50,149 nucleotides of DNA, taken from Xenorhabdus lircayensis. GTDB taxonomy: Bacteria > Pseudomonadota > Gammaproteobacteria > Enterobacterales > Enterobacteriaceae. The translations under genes were made by a program, and so were the position numbers. Position 1 is the stretch's first letter, and the number at the start of each line of letters is the position of its first letter. The stretch is taken from NCBI RefSeq assembly GCF_016306625.1, contig NZ_JACOII010000010.1, positions 1 to 50,149 of the forward strand. The letters are read 5' to 3'. The notes beneath the pieces were generated by a model, which worked only from the letters and a program-made list of their open reading frames with translations, did no database searches and was not told the DNA's origin. This document shows, piece after piece, positions 1 to 8,403 of the stretch.

Positions 1-67
1 GGCATTTATCATTGTCTGGCTATCAATGTGGGTTGATTGACTTATGAACATAAAACGTCAACAACAC

Positions 68-468
68 CTAGTGTTTGATCATGACGATTTCAGCAGCAGC
101 ATTCAATGCAGCTCCCCAACGCGATCCCCCTACCGCCAGTCCAAAAATATTTGGCACCATATCCAATGCAGCCGCACTGGTACGTAGAGTTTGAGCCGTC
201 AGCAATGCCGGAGATGATTGGGATTGCAGTTCTATCACCTGTTGTTCTGTTGATGAGATGTTTTCATCATACAGCGCCTTAAAATGCTCATATCGTTCCG
301 GAGCTGCTTTTTTACTGACCGGCAAGGCTTCAAGGGAAGTGTAGGTCAAGATATCTGTGCTTTTTGCCGGATCATAATTGTTCAGTTAGATACGTTTTCT
401 GCGTTGCCCCTTTTCCATAACCTTGAAGCTGTCCCGGATGCTGATATCCCGGATCACTATCATAGACC
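68..468 (-). pseudogene. Tc insecticidal toxin A-subunit fragment (TcdA/TcaB/TccB-like remnant)
   Basis: The minus strand from about 385 down to 68 reads a fragment of about 100 residues. It contains NIFGLAVGGSRWGA, a motif I recall from the region of Tc toxin A subunits just before the coiled-coil and pore-forming part. Full A subunits exceed 1000 residues, so this is a scrap. The track-style start (TTG at 349) has no special support; the frame is open upstream to a TAA at 386-388. A second frame upstream, ending at TGA 372-374, looks like the preceding coding sequence and would need one frameshift near 372-385 to join. Its 5' part lies beyond the insertion sequence at 2626-2670. Known: Tc A subunits form the pentameric injection channel of Photorhabdus/Xenorhabdus insect toxins. 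Inferred: this copy is dead. Confidence 0.6.
459..468. repeat. 10-bp target-site duplication, left copy
   Basis: ATCATAGACC directly precedes the left terminal inverted repeat of the ISAs1-family element and recurs exactly at 2626-2635 directly after the right one. A 10-bp duplication is in the range known for this family. Confidence 0.85.
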
Positions 469-1395
469 CAGGGTGAGATCACGAACGTTATTTAATCAAC
501 ATTAATCCATTTGACCCGCGAATTAAGTTGTGATCTTATACTCCTTTTTTCGGAAGTGCCTCAATGATTATCGATGTTTTTTCTCAATATTTCAGCTAGT
601 TACAAGACTCTCGCCAGTCTGCCAAAATCAGTTATCCCTTGTTTGACGTGCTTTTCCTGACGATGTGTGCAGTTATCGCGGGGGCTGAAGGATGGGAAGA
701 TATTGAAGATTTTGGAGAAACCCATCTCGACTGGCTGCAAAAGAAAAAACTGTTCCCGATGGGATTACCTGTTCACGATACGATAGCGCGTGTCATTTCT
801 CGCCTTGATCCCGCCCAGTTTCAGCATTGCTTCATTCGCTGGGTTCAGACTGTGTGTGACCGTACCGAAGGCGAATTAATTGCCATTGATGGCAAGGTCT
901 TGCGGGGAACGGGAACAAACGAATATCGGCGATTCATATGGTTAGCGCCTTTGCCACGGCTAATGGTGTGGTGATGGGGCAGCTAAAAACCGACAAGAAA
1001 TCCAATGAAATTACCGCCATTCCCAAATTGATTGCGTTGCTGGATATCAAAGGGTGTTTGATTTCGATTGATGCGATGGGATGCCAAACCAAAAGTGCCG
1101 AAAAGATTATTCATCAGGGCGGTGATTACCTGCTGGCAGTGAAAGATAATCAGGAAACGCTGCATCGCGCGGTTAAACAAGCCTTGGCTGAAAAAATCAC
1201 GGTGGCCAGTCCCGCTGAGAATGTCACGATAGAACAAAGTCATGGACGTATTGAAGTCCGTGAATATCACGTTTTACCCGCAGGGGAACTGGTGTCGCAG
1301 TTTCCCGCCTGGAAAGGGCTCAAAAGCATCGGGGTGGCTATTGATTACCGCCTTGAAAAATCGAGTAAAAAAGAATCGATGGCATATCGGTACTA

Positions 1396-2305
1396 TAGCA
1401 GAATCATAATACTATGGCATAATGTCTGTGACTTCCAATAACAAGGCAGAATTGAGATGGGTTACCGTCTGGATTTCCGAAAAAGAGTACTGGCATACAA
1501 AGACAAACATTCATTGACATTCGAGCAAACAAGCGCTCATTTTGAGGTTTCTATCCGCACCTTGTTTCGGTGGCATCACAAAATAGCCCCCTGTATAACG
1601 CGTGATAAACCACCCACTAAAATTCGTGACGAGGCACTTATCGCCGATGTCCGAAATTACCCCGATGACTATCAATGGGAAAGGGCAAAACGTCTGGGCG
1701 TCTCACAATCAGCTATCCATTACGCCTTGAAACGGCTGAAGCTCACCTTGAAAAAAAACGCTAAAACACCCTGACGCTAACGAACAGACTCGTCAAGCAT
1801 TTAGCGAACGTATCCGCCATCATGAGCTGGCGGGCAAACAAATTGTTTATCTGGATGAAAGCGGTTTTGCCCAATCTATGCCACGCACGCATGGTTATTC
1901 GTTAGAAGGGACGCGTTGTTTCGGTCTACACGACTGGCAGGTCAAAGGCCGTATTAATGTCATCGGTGCCATCATTAAAAATACCTTTGTGACCTTAAGC
2001 TTATTTGCCGGGAATATTAATTCGGACGTTTTTCATGCCTGGATGACACAAGATTTGTTGCCAACGCTCCCAAGCGGAACCGTGATTATCATGGATAATG
2101 CCTCATTCCATAAACGACATGACACGCTACAAGCGATAGCCGACCACGGATGCCAATTGGAATGGTTACCGCCTTACAGCCCGGATTTAAATCCTATCGA
2201 ATCCAAATGGGCGGAAACAAAGGCCACAAGAAGGCGAGAAAGATGCTCTATTGATGAACTGTTCAAAGAACACGTGAATTATGTCTGATTATACTGATTC
2301 TGCTA
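1396..2305 (+). mobile_element. IS630-family (Tc1/mariner-like) insertion sequence nested in the ISAs1 copy
   Basis: The left end starts TAGCAGAATCATAATAC and the complement of the right end starts TAGCAGAATCAGTATAATC, forming terminal inverted repeats. The flanking TA dinucleotides (1394-1395 and 2306-2307) are the duplicated target expected of IS630. Length is about 910 bp. Removing it with one TA restores the interrupted ISAs1 transposase frame exactly, which fixes both ends. Confidence 0.85.
1457..2288 (+). CDS. IS630-family transposase in two frames (possible frameshift product)
   Basis: The first frame (1457-1774, 105 residues) has an N-terminal helix-turn-helix (FEQTSAHFEVSIRTLFRWH, then a second DNA-binding part). 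The second frame, readable from about 1752 to TGA 2286-2288, carries the DDE catalytic domain with VYLDESGF, IIMDNASFH and PYSPDLNPIE. The frames meet at a run of eight A (1751-1758). The downstream phase is +1 relative to the upstream one, so removing one A gives a continuous protein of about 277 residues. This can be a homopolymer indel or transcriptional slippage in the A run, both plausible for IS630 elements. No other lesion is visible, so this inner copy may be functional if slippage occurs. Confidence 0.75.
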
Positions 2306-2625
2306 TACATCAGTTCAGCGGAACTGGAATCGACGCGCTTTGCGGCGGCGGTGCGCAGCCATTGGCAAATTGAAAATGGTCTCCATTGGGTGCTTGACGT
2401 GTCAATGAACGAAGATGCGAGTGTTATTCGTCGTGGTGAATCCGCCGAAATTCTGGCCTGTATGAGACATCTGTCTCTCAATATGTTGCGGGCAGAAACC
2501 AGCAAAAAAGCGAGCATCCGACGTAAACGAAAAATAGCCGGCATGAGTAGTGACTATTTGGATAAGGTATTAATTGCCGGTTTGACGGCTTTGGGTAAGA
2601 AATAAACATTCATGCTCTTACCCTG

Positions 2626-2635
2626 ATCATAGACC
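2626..2635. repeat. 10-bp target-site duplication, right copy
   Basis: ATCATAGACC is identical to 459-468 and abuts the right end of the ISAs1-family element. Confidence 0.85.
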
Positions 2636-2670
2636 AACTTACTTTCTGCGTTTTGTTCGGCTTTATCCAT
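2626..2670 (-). pseudogene. 5' end of the ORF split by the ISAs1 element
   Basis: On the minus strand an ATG at 2670, preceded by GAGGAC, opens fifteen codons that end exactly at the target duplication. Continuing from 458 downwards after removal of the element keeps the frame and gives a reconstructed 44-residue reading frame starting MDKAEQNAESKLVYDSDPG and ending at TGA 372-374. The Tc-toxin-like frame overlaps its end. I do not recognise this N-terminal stretch. It may be the start of a small fused or internally deleted Tc remnant, or an unrelated short gene. Confidence 0.55.
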
Positions 2671-3063
2671 TTTAGTCCTCATTATTATTACATGCCTTTA
2701 AAAAAATCAGAGATAATCTCTGTGACTATCGCTGTTAAAAATGATGAAGCTTTTCAGGTAATTGTGGTTTATTTAGGTTAAATATGTAATATGAACCTAA
2801 ATTAATCACAGAGATTACAATCAATTTATAAATGGAATAGTAAGACTAGCTAAAGATAATATGTCTTATAATGAGATGAATTAGATGATATTTTTTATAC
2901 TTTAAAGGCAAAAATAGGAACGTTATTTTTTATCTTAAACATTTTAAAATATACAGTAAAAAATAATGTCAATTAGATTATGTATAACATATATTATATC
3001 AATTAATAATTTTTAATGTTAAGAATGCAACAATTAAGTGTTTATTAATAAGGTCAAAATAAA
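2671..3063. other. AT-rich intergenic region with no supported gene
   Basis: It holds the upstream region of the interrupted minus-strand ORF, the nested inverted repeats at 2714-2817, and about 240 bases of very AT-rich sequence without an ORF or RNA gene that I can support. Confidence 0.6.
2714..2817. repeat. Nested inverted repeats (long hairpin or cruciform)
   Basis: The outer arms TAATCTCTGTGA (2714-2725) and TCACAGAGATTA (2806-2817) are perfect 12-bp complements. Inside, ATTTAGGTT (2771-2779) and AACCTAAAT (2794-2802) form a second perfect 9-bp pair. The left outer arm also overlaps a local palindrome, CAGAGAT-A-ATCTCTG. Function unknown; it lies upstream of the interrupted Tc-like ORF. 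Confidence 0.6.
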
Positions 3064-3098
3064 TTTCAAGTTGCAACCAATCAGGCAGCAACTTGAAA
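3064..3098. repeat. Palindromic intergenic repeat, copy 1
   Basis: The 11-bp arms TTTCAAGTTGC (3064-3074) and GCAACTTGAAA (3088-3098) are perfect complements around a 13-base loop. Read on the minus strand it closely matches the palindrome at 30776-30815, including ATTGGTT in the loop. It lies just downstream of the small membrane gene and could also stabilise or end its transcript. Confidence 0.65.
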
Positions 3099-3110
3099 AA
3101 TGAAAGAAGT

Positions 3111-3362
3111 TCACTTTTGATAAATGAAACGCTGTGGCAAAAGATGTGAAATGGTAAATAACACCAAACAGAACATTAACAGCAACCAAGACCTGCCCTG
3201 AATAAACTTTTCCGACCGAACCAGTGAAAGGGTATAAATACCTCCACCAAATGCACCTAATATAATGATATCAATCCATAAAAAGACAATATTTATCGTG
3301 AACGGCAGTATTAACAAAGCCACTATAAAGATAACACCACACATTATATGTACACGCTTCAA
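3111..3362 (-). CDS. Small membrane protein, possibly a remnant of an MFS transporter
   Basis: This 83-residue product has three likely membrane segments (about residues 7-25, 27-46 and 58-76). The stretch LGAFGGGIYTLSLVRSEKF resembles the GGxYTLAL...GERF loop of YcaD-like major facilitator proteins, whose full length is about 380 residues. That makes a C-terminal relic plausible, although it has its own ATG start. It lies 18 bases beyond the yfaE stop on the same strand and could be cotranscribed with nrdAB-yfaE. No function can be assigned; the MFS link is weak. Confidence 0.45.
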   Translation of the reverse strand: MKRVHIMCGVIFIVALLILPFTINIVFLWIDIIILGAFGGGIYTLSLVRSEKFIQGRSWLLLMFCLVLFTISHLLPQRFIYQK

Positions 3363-3380
3363 TCCTGTTTTAAAGGAAAC

Positions 3381-3647
3381 TTACAGCTCAATTTCAATAT
3401 CTGTCAGTGGATAACAGCTACAAGGTAAAATTTCCCCTTCATTAACAAACGCCAATGGCTTACAAGAATACCCCACCTTCCCTTTCACCAAACGAACACG
3501 ACAAGAGCCGCAATATCCCTGTCGGCATTGGTATTCAAGCTGTACTTTGCCGTGTTCTAGTGCTTCCAGCAAATTACCGTGGAAACCAGAAGAATAATGG
3601 ACGTATAAACCCTGCCGTGATGGCAGGGTGACTTTGTAATCAGCCAT
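3381..3647 (-). CDS. yfaE: YfaE, [2Fe-2S] ferredoxin for ribonucleotide reductase cofactor maintenance
   Basis: The 88-residue protein begins MADYKVTLPS; the ATG at 3647 follows the nrdB stop by one base, so the longer in-frame ORF up to 3803 is not used. It has the plant-type ferredoxin cluster motif CRQGYCGSC (Cys-x4-Cys-x2-Cys), with a further Cys pair in LPCSCYP, and ends DIEIEL like E. coli YfaE. Known role: supplies electrons to regenerate the diferric-tyrosyl radical of NrdB. Its place as third gene after nrdA and nrdB is the conserved arrangement and implies cotranscription from the nrdA promoter. Confidence 0.93.
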   Translation of the reverse strand: MADYKVTLPSRQGLYVHYSSGFHGNLLEALEHGKVQLEYQCRQGYCGSCRVRLVKGKVGYSCKPLAFVNEGEILPCSCYPLTDIEIEL

Positions 3648-3648
3648 A

Positions 3649-4779
3649 TCAGAGTTCGAAACCGCTGAGATCCTCAGTATTGACTTCCGAATCAATCTGA
3701 CCAACCAAGTAAGAGCTGACTTCGACTTCCTGTGGAGCCACCTGAACGTTATCAGAAACCAGCCACGCATTGATCCATGGGATTGGATTAGAGCGCGTTT
3801 CAAACGGTAACTTCAAGCCAACCGCTTGCATACGAATATTGGTAATATATTCTACGTACTGGCACAGAATGTCTTTATTCAGGCCAATCATGGAGCCGTC
3901 TTTAAACAGATAGTCAGCCCACTCTTTTTCCTGTTCTGCTGCCTGTACGAACAGATCATAGCACTGCTGTTCACACTCTTTGGCAATTTCCGCTATTTCA
4001 GGATCATCCTGACCAGAACGCAGCAGGTTCAACATGTGCTGGGTTCCCGTTAAATGTAGTGCTTCATCACGGGCAATCAGTTTGATGATTTTAGCGTTAC
4101 CTTCCATCAATTCACGTTCAGCAAAAGCAAATGAGCACGCGAAGCTGACGTAGAAGCGAATGGCTTCCAGAGCGTTAACGCTCATCAGGCACAAATAAAG
4201 CTGTTTTTTCAATGCACGCAGACTAACGGTGACTGCTTTGCCTGAAACATCGTGTATCCCTTCACCCAACAGATGGTAGTAGTTGGTCATTTCGATCAGA
4301 TCATCGTAATACGCGGAAATATCTTTCGCGCGTCTCAAAATCTGCTCATTTTCCACAATATCATCAAACACGATAGAAGGATCGTTAACGATATTACGGA
4401 TGATATGCGTGTAAGAACGCGAGTGAATCGTCTCTGAGAACGACCACGTTTCAATCCATGTTTCCAGTTCCGGTATGGAAATCAGCGGCAGGAGAGCGAC
4501 ATTCGGGCTACGGCCCTGAATGGAATCCAACAGCGTCTGGTATTTCAGGTTACTGATAAAAATGTGTTTCTCATGATCCGGCAGCGCATTATAGTCGATG
4601 CGATCACGGGAAACGTCCACTTCTTCTGGACGCCAGAAGAAGGAGAGTTGTTTTTCAATCAGTTTCTCAAAAATAGGATATTTCTGCTGATCGAAACGCG
4701 CCACGTTAACAGACTGGCCGAAAAACATCGGCTCCTGTAACTGGTCATTTTTTACTTGCGAAAAAGTAGTATAGGACAT
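3649..4779 (-). CDS. nrdB: Ribonucleoside-diphosphate reductase class Ia, small (beta) subunit
   Basis: The 376-residue product matches E. coli NrdB over its full length. Visible signature parts are the iron ligands and radical tyrosine in [13 protein letters not shown] (Glu116, His119 and Tyr123, counting the initiator Met), the second metal-binding helix with [13 protein letters not shown], and the C-terminal tail [10 protein letters not shown] that docks into NrdA. It carries the tyrosyl radical needed for NDP reduction to dNDP in the cytoplasm. The gene starts 12 bases after the nrdA stop and abuts yfaE, so the three form one operon. Confidence 0.97.
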   Translation of the reverse strand: MSYTTFSQVKNDQLQEPMFFGQSVNVARFDQQKYPIFEKLIEKQLSFFWRPEEVDVSRDRIDYNALPDHEKHIFISNLKYQTLLDSIQGRSPNVALLPLISIPELETWIETWSFSETIHSRSYTHIIRNIVNDPSIVFDDIVENEQILRRAKDISAYYDDLIEMTNYYHLLGEGIHDVSGKAVTVSLRALKKQLYLCLMSVNALEAIRFYVSFACSFAFAERELMEGNAKIIKLIARDEALHLTGTQHMLNLLRSGQDDPEIAEIAKECEQQCYDLFVQAAEQEKEWADYLFKDGSMIGLNKDILCQYVEYITNIRMQAVGLKLPFETRSNPIPWINAWLVSDNVQVAPQEVEVSSYLVGQIDSEVNTEDLSGFEL

Positions 4780-4791
4780 AGCTTCCTCAAA

Positions 4792-7083
4792 TCAAATCTT
4801 ACACGCGCCGCCTTCACAATCGGAATCAGCAGATTCAACAACTTCTTCCAGATCACCCTGAATATCTTCTGCTCCATCGCGGGTATTGTGGTAATACAAT
4901 GTTTTCACACCATATTTGTAAGCGAGCAGTAAATCTTTCAGCAATTGGTTCATCGGAACCTTACCATTAGGGAAACGTGCCGGATCATAGTTAGTATTGG
5001 CAGAAATTGACTGATCGATGAATTTCTGCATGATCCCTACCAGCTGGAGGTAGCCATCGTTGCCTGGCATTTGCCACAGCAGCTCATAAACCCCCTTCAG
5101 AAGATCGTAATCCGGTACAACTTGACGCAAAATACCGTCTTTTGATGCCTTAACACTGATATAACCACGTGGTGGCTCAATACCATTGGTCGCGTTAGAG
5201 ATCTGTGAAGAAGTCTCTGATGGCATCAATGCAGACAATGTTGAATTGCGCAGGCCATACTGTTGAATGTCACGGCGCAGAGCTTCCCAATCCATGTGCA
5301 GAGGTTCGCTGGTCAGTGTATCCAATGTCTTTTTGTAAGTATCAATCGGCAGGAGACCTTGTGAATACGTGGTTTCACCAAACCACGGACAAGCACCCTT
5401 CTCTTTTGCCAGCACATTTGAGGCTTTCAGCAGGTAATACTGAATAGTTTCAAACGTTTTGTGAGTCAGGTTATTAGCGCTGCCATCGGAATAACGTACG
5501 CCGTTTTTCGCCAAATAATAAGCGAAGTTAATCACCCCGATACCCAGCGTACGACGCCCCATTGAGCCTTGTTTCGCAGCGAGAATTGGGTAATCTTGAT
5601 AATCCAGCAGGGAATCCAAGGCACGAACCGCCAATTCCGCCAGTTCTTCCAGTTCATTCAGATTTTCGATAGTACCCAAATTGAACGCAGACAGCGTACA
5701 CAATGCAATTTCGCCATTTTCATCGTTAATATCGTTCATTGGCTTAGTTGGCAGTGCGATTTCTAAACACAGGTTCGATTGGCGAACAGGTGCAATGGCC
5801 GGATCAAACGGGCTGTGAGTATTACAGTGGTCAACGTGCTGGATGTAAATACGGCCAGTTGAAGCACGTTCTTGCATCATCAGTGAGAATAACTCAACCG
5901 CTTTAATACGCTCTTTACGGATATTGCTGTCATTTTCATACTGGGTATACAAGCGCTCAAATTCATCCTGATCTGCAAAGAATGCATCATACAGCCCCGG
6001 AACATCGGACGGGCTGAACAGAGAAATGTCTCCCCCTTTGATCAAACGCCCATACATCAATTTGTTAACTTGCACACCGTAGTCCATGTGGCGAACGCGG
6101 TTGCCTTCAACACCACGGTTATTTTTCAGTACCAGCAGGCTTTCTACTTCCAGATGCCACAGCGGATAGAACAACGTTGCCGCACCACCGCGAACGCCAC
6201 CCTGAGAACAGGATTTCACCGCCGTCTGGAAATGTTTGTAGAATGGGATACAGCCTGTATGGAAGGCTTCACCACCACGGATTGGGCTACCCAATGCACG
6301 GATACGACCTGCGTTTACGCCAATGCCGGCACGCTGGGAGACATATTTTACAATCGCGCTGGAGGTTGCATTGATAGAATCCAGGCTATCACCACACTCA
6401 ATCAGAACACAGGAGCTGAATTGTCGAGTTGGGGTGCGAACCCCCGCCATGATTGGCGTTGGCAACGAAATTTTAAAGGTGGAAACCGCATCATAGAAAC
6501 GACGGATATAATCCAAGCGCGTTTCTTTTGGATAAGTGGAAAACAGGCACGCAGCAACCAGCATGTAGAGGAACTGAGCGCTTTCGTAAATTTCACCGGT
6601 AACACGGTTTTGTACCAGATATTTTCCTTCCAGCTGTTTGACCGCTGCATAGGAGAAATTCATATCACGCAAATGGTTAATAAAACTGTCCATTTGCTCT
6701 AATTCTTCTTTGGAATAGTCTTCCAGCAAATGTTTGTCGTATTTGCCCAAATTTACCATGCGTACAACATGATCATACAACGTAGGTGGCTCAAACTGAC
6801 CATAAGCCTTTTTACGCAGGTTAAAGATCGCTAAACGTGCCGCCAGATACTGATAATCAGGCGCATCGGCAGAGATCAAGTCAGCCGCAGCTTTGATCAT
6901 GGTTTCGTGGATATCGGATGTTTTGATGCCATCGTAAAATTGAATCTGGGAACGCAGTTCTACTTGTGACACTGAGACATTTTTCAGACCTTCGGCAGCC
7001 CAGGTAACAACCCGGTGAATTTTATCAAGATCAATTTGTTCTTTATGCCCATCACGTTTGGTAACTAGCAGACTCTGGTTCAT
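4792..7083 (-). CDS. nrdA: Ribonucleoside-diphosphate reductase class Ia, large (alpha) subunit
   Basis: I chose ATG 7083 (MNQSLLVTKRDG, 763 residues) because it aligns with the E. coli start; an in-frame GTG four codons upstream (7095) is the alternative. The N-terminal ATP-cone (about residues 4-95) senses ATP/dATP. The ten-stranded barrel core contains SSCVLIECGDSLDSI (first redox cysteine), SNLCLEIALPT (catalytic cysteine and glutamate) and ETSSQISNATNGIEPPRG. The C-terminal CEGGACKI bears the cysteine pair that shuttles electrons from thioredoxin/glutaredoxin. It reduces all four NDPs together with NrdB. Upstream are a NrdR box and a DnaA box, consistent with known control of this operon. 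Confidence 0.97.
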   Translation of the reverse strand: MNQSLLVTKRDGHKEQIDLDKIHRVVTWAAEGLKNVSVSQVELRSQIQFYDGIKTSDIHETMIKAAADLISADAPDYQYLAARLAIFNLRKKAYGQFEPPTLYDHVVRMVNLGKYDKHLLEDYSKEELEQMDSFINHLRDMNFSYAAVKQLEGKYLVQNRVTGEIYESAQFLYMLVAACLFSTYPKETRLDYIRRFYDAVSTFKISLPTPIMAGVRTPTRQFSSCVLIECGDSLDSINATSSAIVKYVSQRAGIGVNAGRIRALGSPIRGGEAFHTGCIPFYKHFQTAVKSCSQGGVRGGAATLFYPLWHLEVESLLVLKNNRGVEGNRVRHMDYGVQVNKLMYGRLIKGGDISLFSPSDVPGLYDAFFADQDEFERLYTQYENDSNIRKERIKAVELFSLMMQERASTGRIYIQHVDHCNTHSPFDPAIAPVRQSNLCLEIALPTKPMNDINDENGEIALCTLSAFNLGTIENLNELEELAELAVRALDSLLDYQDYPILAAKQGSMGRRTLGIGVINFAYYLAKNGVRYSDGSANNLTHKTFETIQYYLLKASNVLAKEKGACPWFGETTYSQGLLPIDTYKKTLDTLTSEPLHMDWEALRRDIQQYGLRNSTLSALMPSETSSQISNATNGIEPPRGYISVKASKDGILRQVVPDYDLLKGVYELLWQMPGNDGYLQLVGIMQKFIDQSISANTNYDPARFPNGKVPMNQLLKDLLLAYKYGVKTLYYHNTRDGAEDIQGDLEEVVESADSDCEGGACKI

Positions 7084-7237
7084 GGGGAAAAACACCTTCT
7101 CTCTTTGTATCTCGCCTATATTGCCTTTCTTGACCTATCGACAGCACGATACACCCAGAATGGCTAAGGGCCAGTTGGGAACTTCGTTACTATCCACGAC
7201 TATTTCACTACTACTCGTTACTATAGGATGACAAGAA

Positions 7238-7253
7238 ACACAATATATAGTGG
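7238..7253 (-). promoter_or_regulatory. NrdR box upstream of nrdA
   Basis: ACACAATATATAGTGG fits the NrdR consensus acaCwAtATaTwGtgt very closely. It lies about 155 bases upstream of the nrdA start. NrdR represses ribonucleotide reductase operons and usually binds paired boxes about three helical turns apart; a convincing second box was not found by eye. Confidence 0.75.
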
Positions 7254-7323
7254 GTAATTAAAACGGTAATAACAAGATAATGTTAAATTCGGTTTTTATC
7301 AAGTGTACAAAATCGGGTAGTTT

Positions 7324-7332
7324 TGTGGATAA
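7324..7332. promoter_or_regulatory. DnaA box upstream of nrdA
   Basis: TGTGGATAA is the exact complement of the strong DnaA box TTATCCACA. DnaA regulates nrdAB in E. coli. A weaker relative (CTATCCACG) occurs near 7190. The rest of 7084-7474 holds the NrdR box and no gene. Confidence 0.65.
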
Positions 7333-7474
7333 CTTGAGGATTAATTTTGCCAAAAAGCCGATAACCTGCGTAGTTACTTGGTGTTACTTTCATAAGGCTA
7401 TCGGCGAAACAGGGAAAATAAAATCTTAAAAATAATATCTAGTTGCCGCTTTATTAATCCCTTAGTGACTTATG

Positions 7475-8209
7475 TTAGACCGATTGGGTATGAAGCATAT
7501 AGTTCACGTCTACATTGTGTCCAAGTCGGAATTTATCTGTCAATGGGTTGTAATGTAAACCGATAATATGTTGATCTTTCAGACAGGTCTTATCAATCCA
7601 ATGAATCAGTTCCGAAGGACGAATAAATTTTTTCGCGTCATGTGTCCCTTTGGGAACCATGTTCAAAATATATTCAGCACCAACAACCGCCATCAACCAG
7701 GCCTTTCGATTACGATTAATCGTTGAAAAAAATACATGACCGCCGGGTTTTACTAATCTGGCACAAGCGCGAACCACTGACTCGGGATCTGGCACATGCT
7801 CAAGCATTTCCATGCATGTTACGACATCATAAGCATACTGATGCTGTTCTGCGTGGCTTTCTACCGTTTCTTGGACATAAGAGACGGGAATGCCGGATTC
7901 AAGTGCATGCAGGCGGGCAACTTGCAAGGGTTCAAAACCCATATCCAACCCCATGACCTCCGCACCTTCACGCGCCATACTTTCTGACAGAATGCCTCCG
8001 CCACACCCAACATCCAGCACTTTTTTACCAAAAAGGCCACCAGCATGTTGCAGAATGTAGCTCAAACGCAGTGGGTTGATACGGTGCAATGGCTTGAATT
8101 CACCTTCAAGATCCCACCAACGGGAAGCAACGGCTTCAAATTTTTCGATTTCCTGTTGATCCACATTGGTATGGGACTGAATGGTTGAATCAGGGGTTTT
8201 GACGTTCAT
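7475..8209 (-). CDS. ubiG: UbiG, ubiquinone biosynthesis bifunctional O-methyltransferase
   Basis: The start at ATG 8209 (MNVKTPDST, 244 residues) matches family length and has AGGAG eleven bases upstream; the longer ORF to 8254 has no homologous N-terminus. The Rossmann methyltransferase fold shows the S-adenosylmethionine loop [13 protein letters not shown] and the following acidic GLDMGFEPL. The family-typical stretches [19 protein letters not shown] near the N-terminus and [14 protein letters not shown] near the C-terminus are present. Known: it performs both O-methylations of the coenzyme Q ring as part of the Ubi complex. It is divergent from gyrA, the same neighbourhood as in E. coli. 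Confidence 0.96.
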   Translation of the reverse strand: MNVKTPDSTIQSHTNVDQQEIEKFEAVASRWWDLEGEFKPLHRINPLRLSYILQHAGGLFGKKVLDVGCGGGILSESMAREGAEVMGLDMGFEPLQVARLHALESGIPVSYVQETVESHAEQHQYAYDVVTCMEMLEHVPDPESVVRACARLVKPGGHVFFSTINRNRKAWLMAVVGAEYILNMVPKGTHDAKKFIRPSELIHWIDKTCLKDQHIIGLHYNPLTDKFRLGHNVDVNYMLHTQSV

Positions 8210-8357
8210 CAGCAATATCGCTCCTAGGAACTGGTTCACAGAAAACTGGTACACAGAAAATGTAACAGTATTATGGGGATGTGTGATAGAAAACTATTAT
8301 ACATGCCTTAATCTTGAAATACCCGCATCAGGTTTTTATAAAACTGTCAATTTGTGG

Positions 8358-8363
8358 TATAAT
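8358..8363 (+). promoter_or_regulatory. Likely -10 element of the gyrA promoter
   Basis: A perfect TATAAT preceded by TGG gives an extended -10 (TGnTATAAT) 40 bases before the gyrA start. No good -35 hexamer is at the usual distance, which fits an extended -10 promoter. Confidence 0.55.
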
Positions 8364-8403
8364 TCTAAGCCTTTGAATTCGGAGTATGAGGGACAGTGGC
8401 TCC

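Larger units (their letters stand above)
564..2605 (+). pseudogene. ISAs1-family transposase, broken by a stop, a frameshift and an IS630 insertion
   Basis: The apparent start is ATG 564. After eleven codons there is an in-frame TAG (597-599), then the frame continues with YPLFDVLFLTMCAVIAGAEG and AIDGKVLRGT, the typical ISAs1 (H-repeat-associated) transposase core. Near 930 the reading shifts by one base into a frame with MVSAFATANGVVMGQLKTD, ISIDAMGCQ and YLLAVKDNQ. At 1394 the IS630 copy intervenes. After it, the frame resumes at 2308 with SSAELESTRFAAAVRSHWQI and ends at TAA 2603-2605. Joining across the inner element gives RYYISSAELE with no loss of sequence. Three independent lesions make it non-functional. 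Confidence 0.85.
469..2625 (+). mobile_element. ISAs1-family insertion sequence, interrupted by an IS630-family element
   Basis: The termini are imperfect inverted repeats: CAGGGTGAGATCACGA at the left end, and the complement of the right end reads CAGGGTAAGAGCATGA. Perfect 10-bp duplications flank it. Without the inner IS630 copy the element is about 1.25 kb, normal for ISAs1. It landed in a minus-strand ORF whose frame is restored exactly when the element and one duplication copy are removed. Its transposase is broken, so it is not autonomous. Confidence 0.85.

Noticed and set aside
1753..1759. A-AAA-AAC as a programmed -1 frameshift signal of the IS630 transposase
   Set aside because: The downstream catalytic frame is +1, and a -1 shift would meet a stop at once.
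6070..6702. A 210-codon ORF on the plus strand
   Set aside because: It is antisense to the strongly conserved nrdA coding sequence, and its product looks like a shadow translation with no domain.
7206..7222. A second NrdR box at the standard distance from the first
   Set aside because: Only scattered matches to the consensus; it cannot be told from chance by eye.
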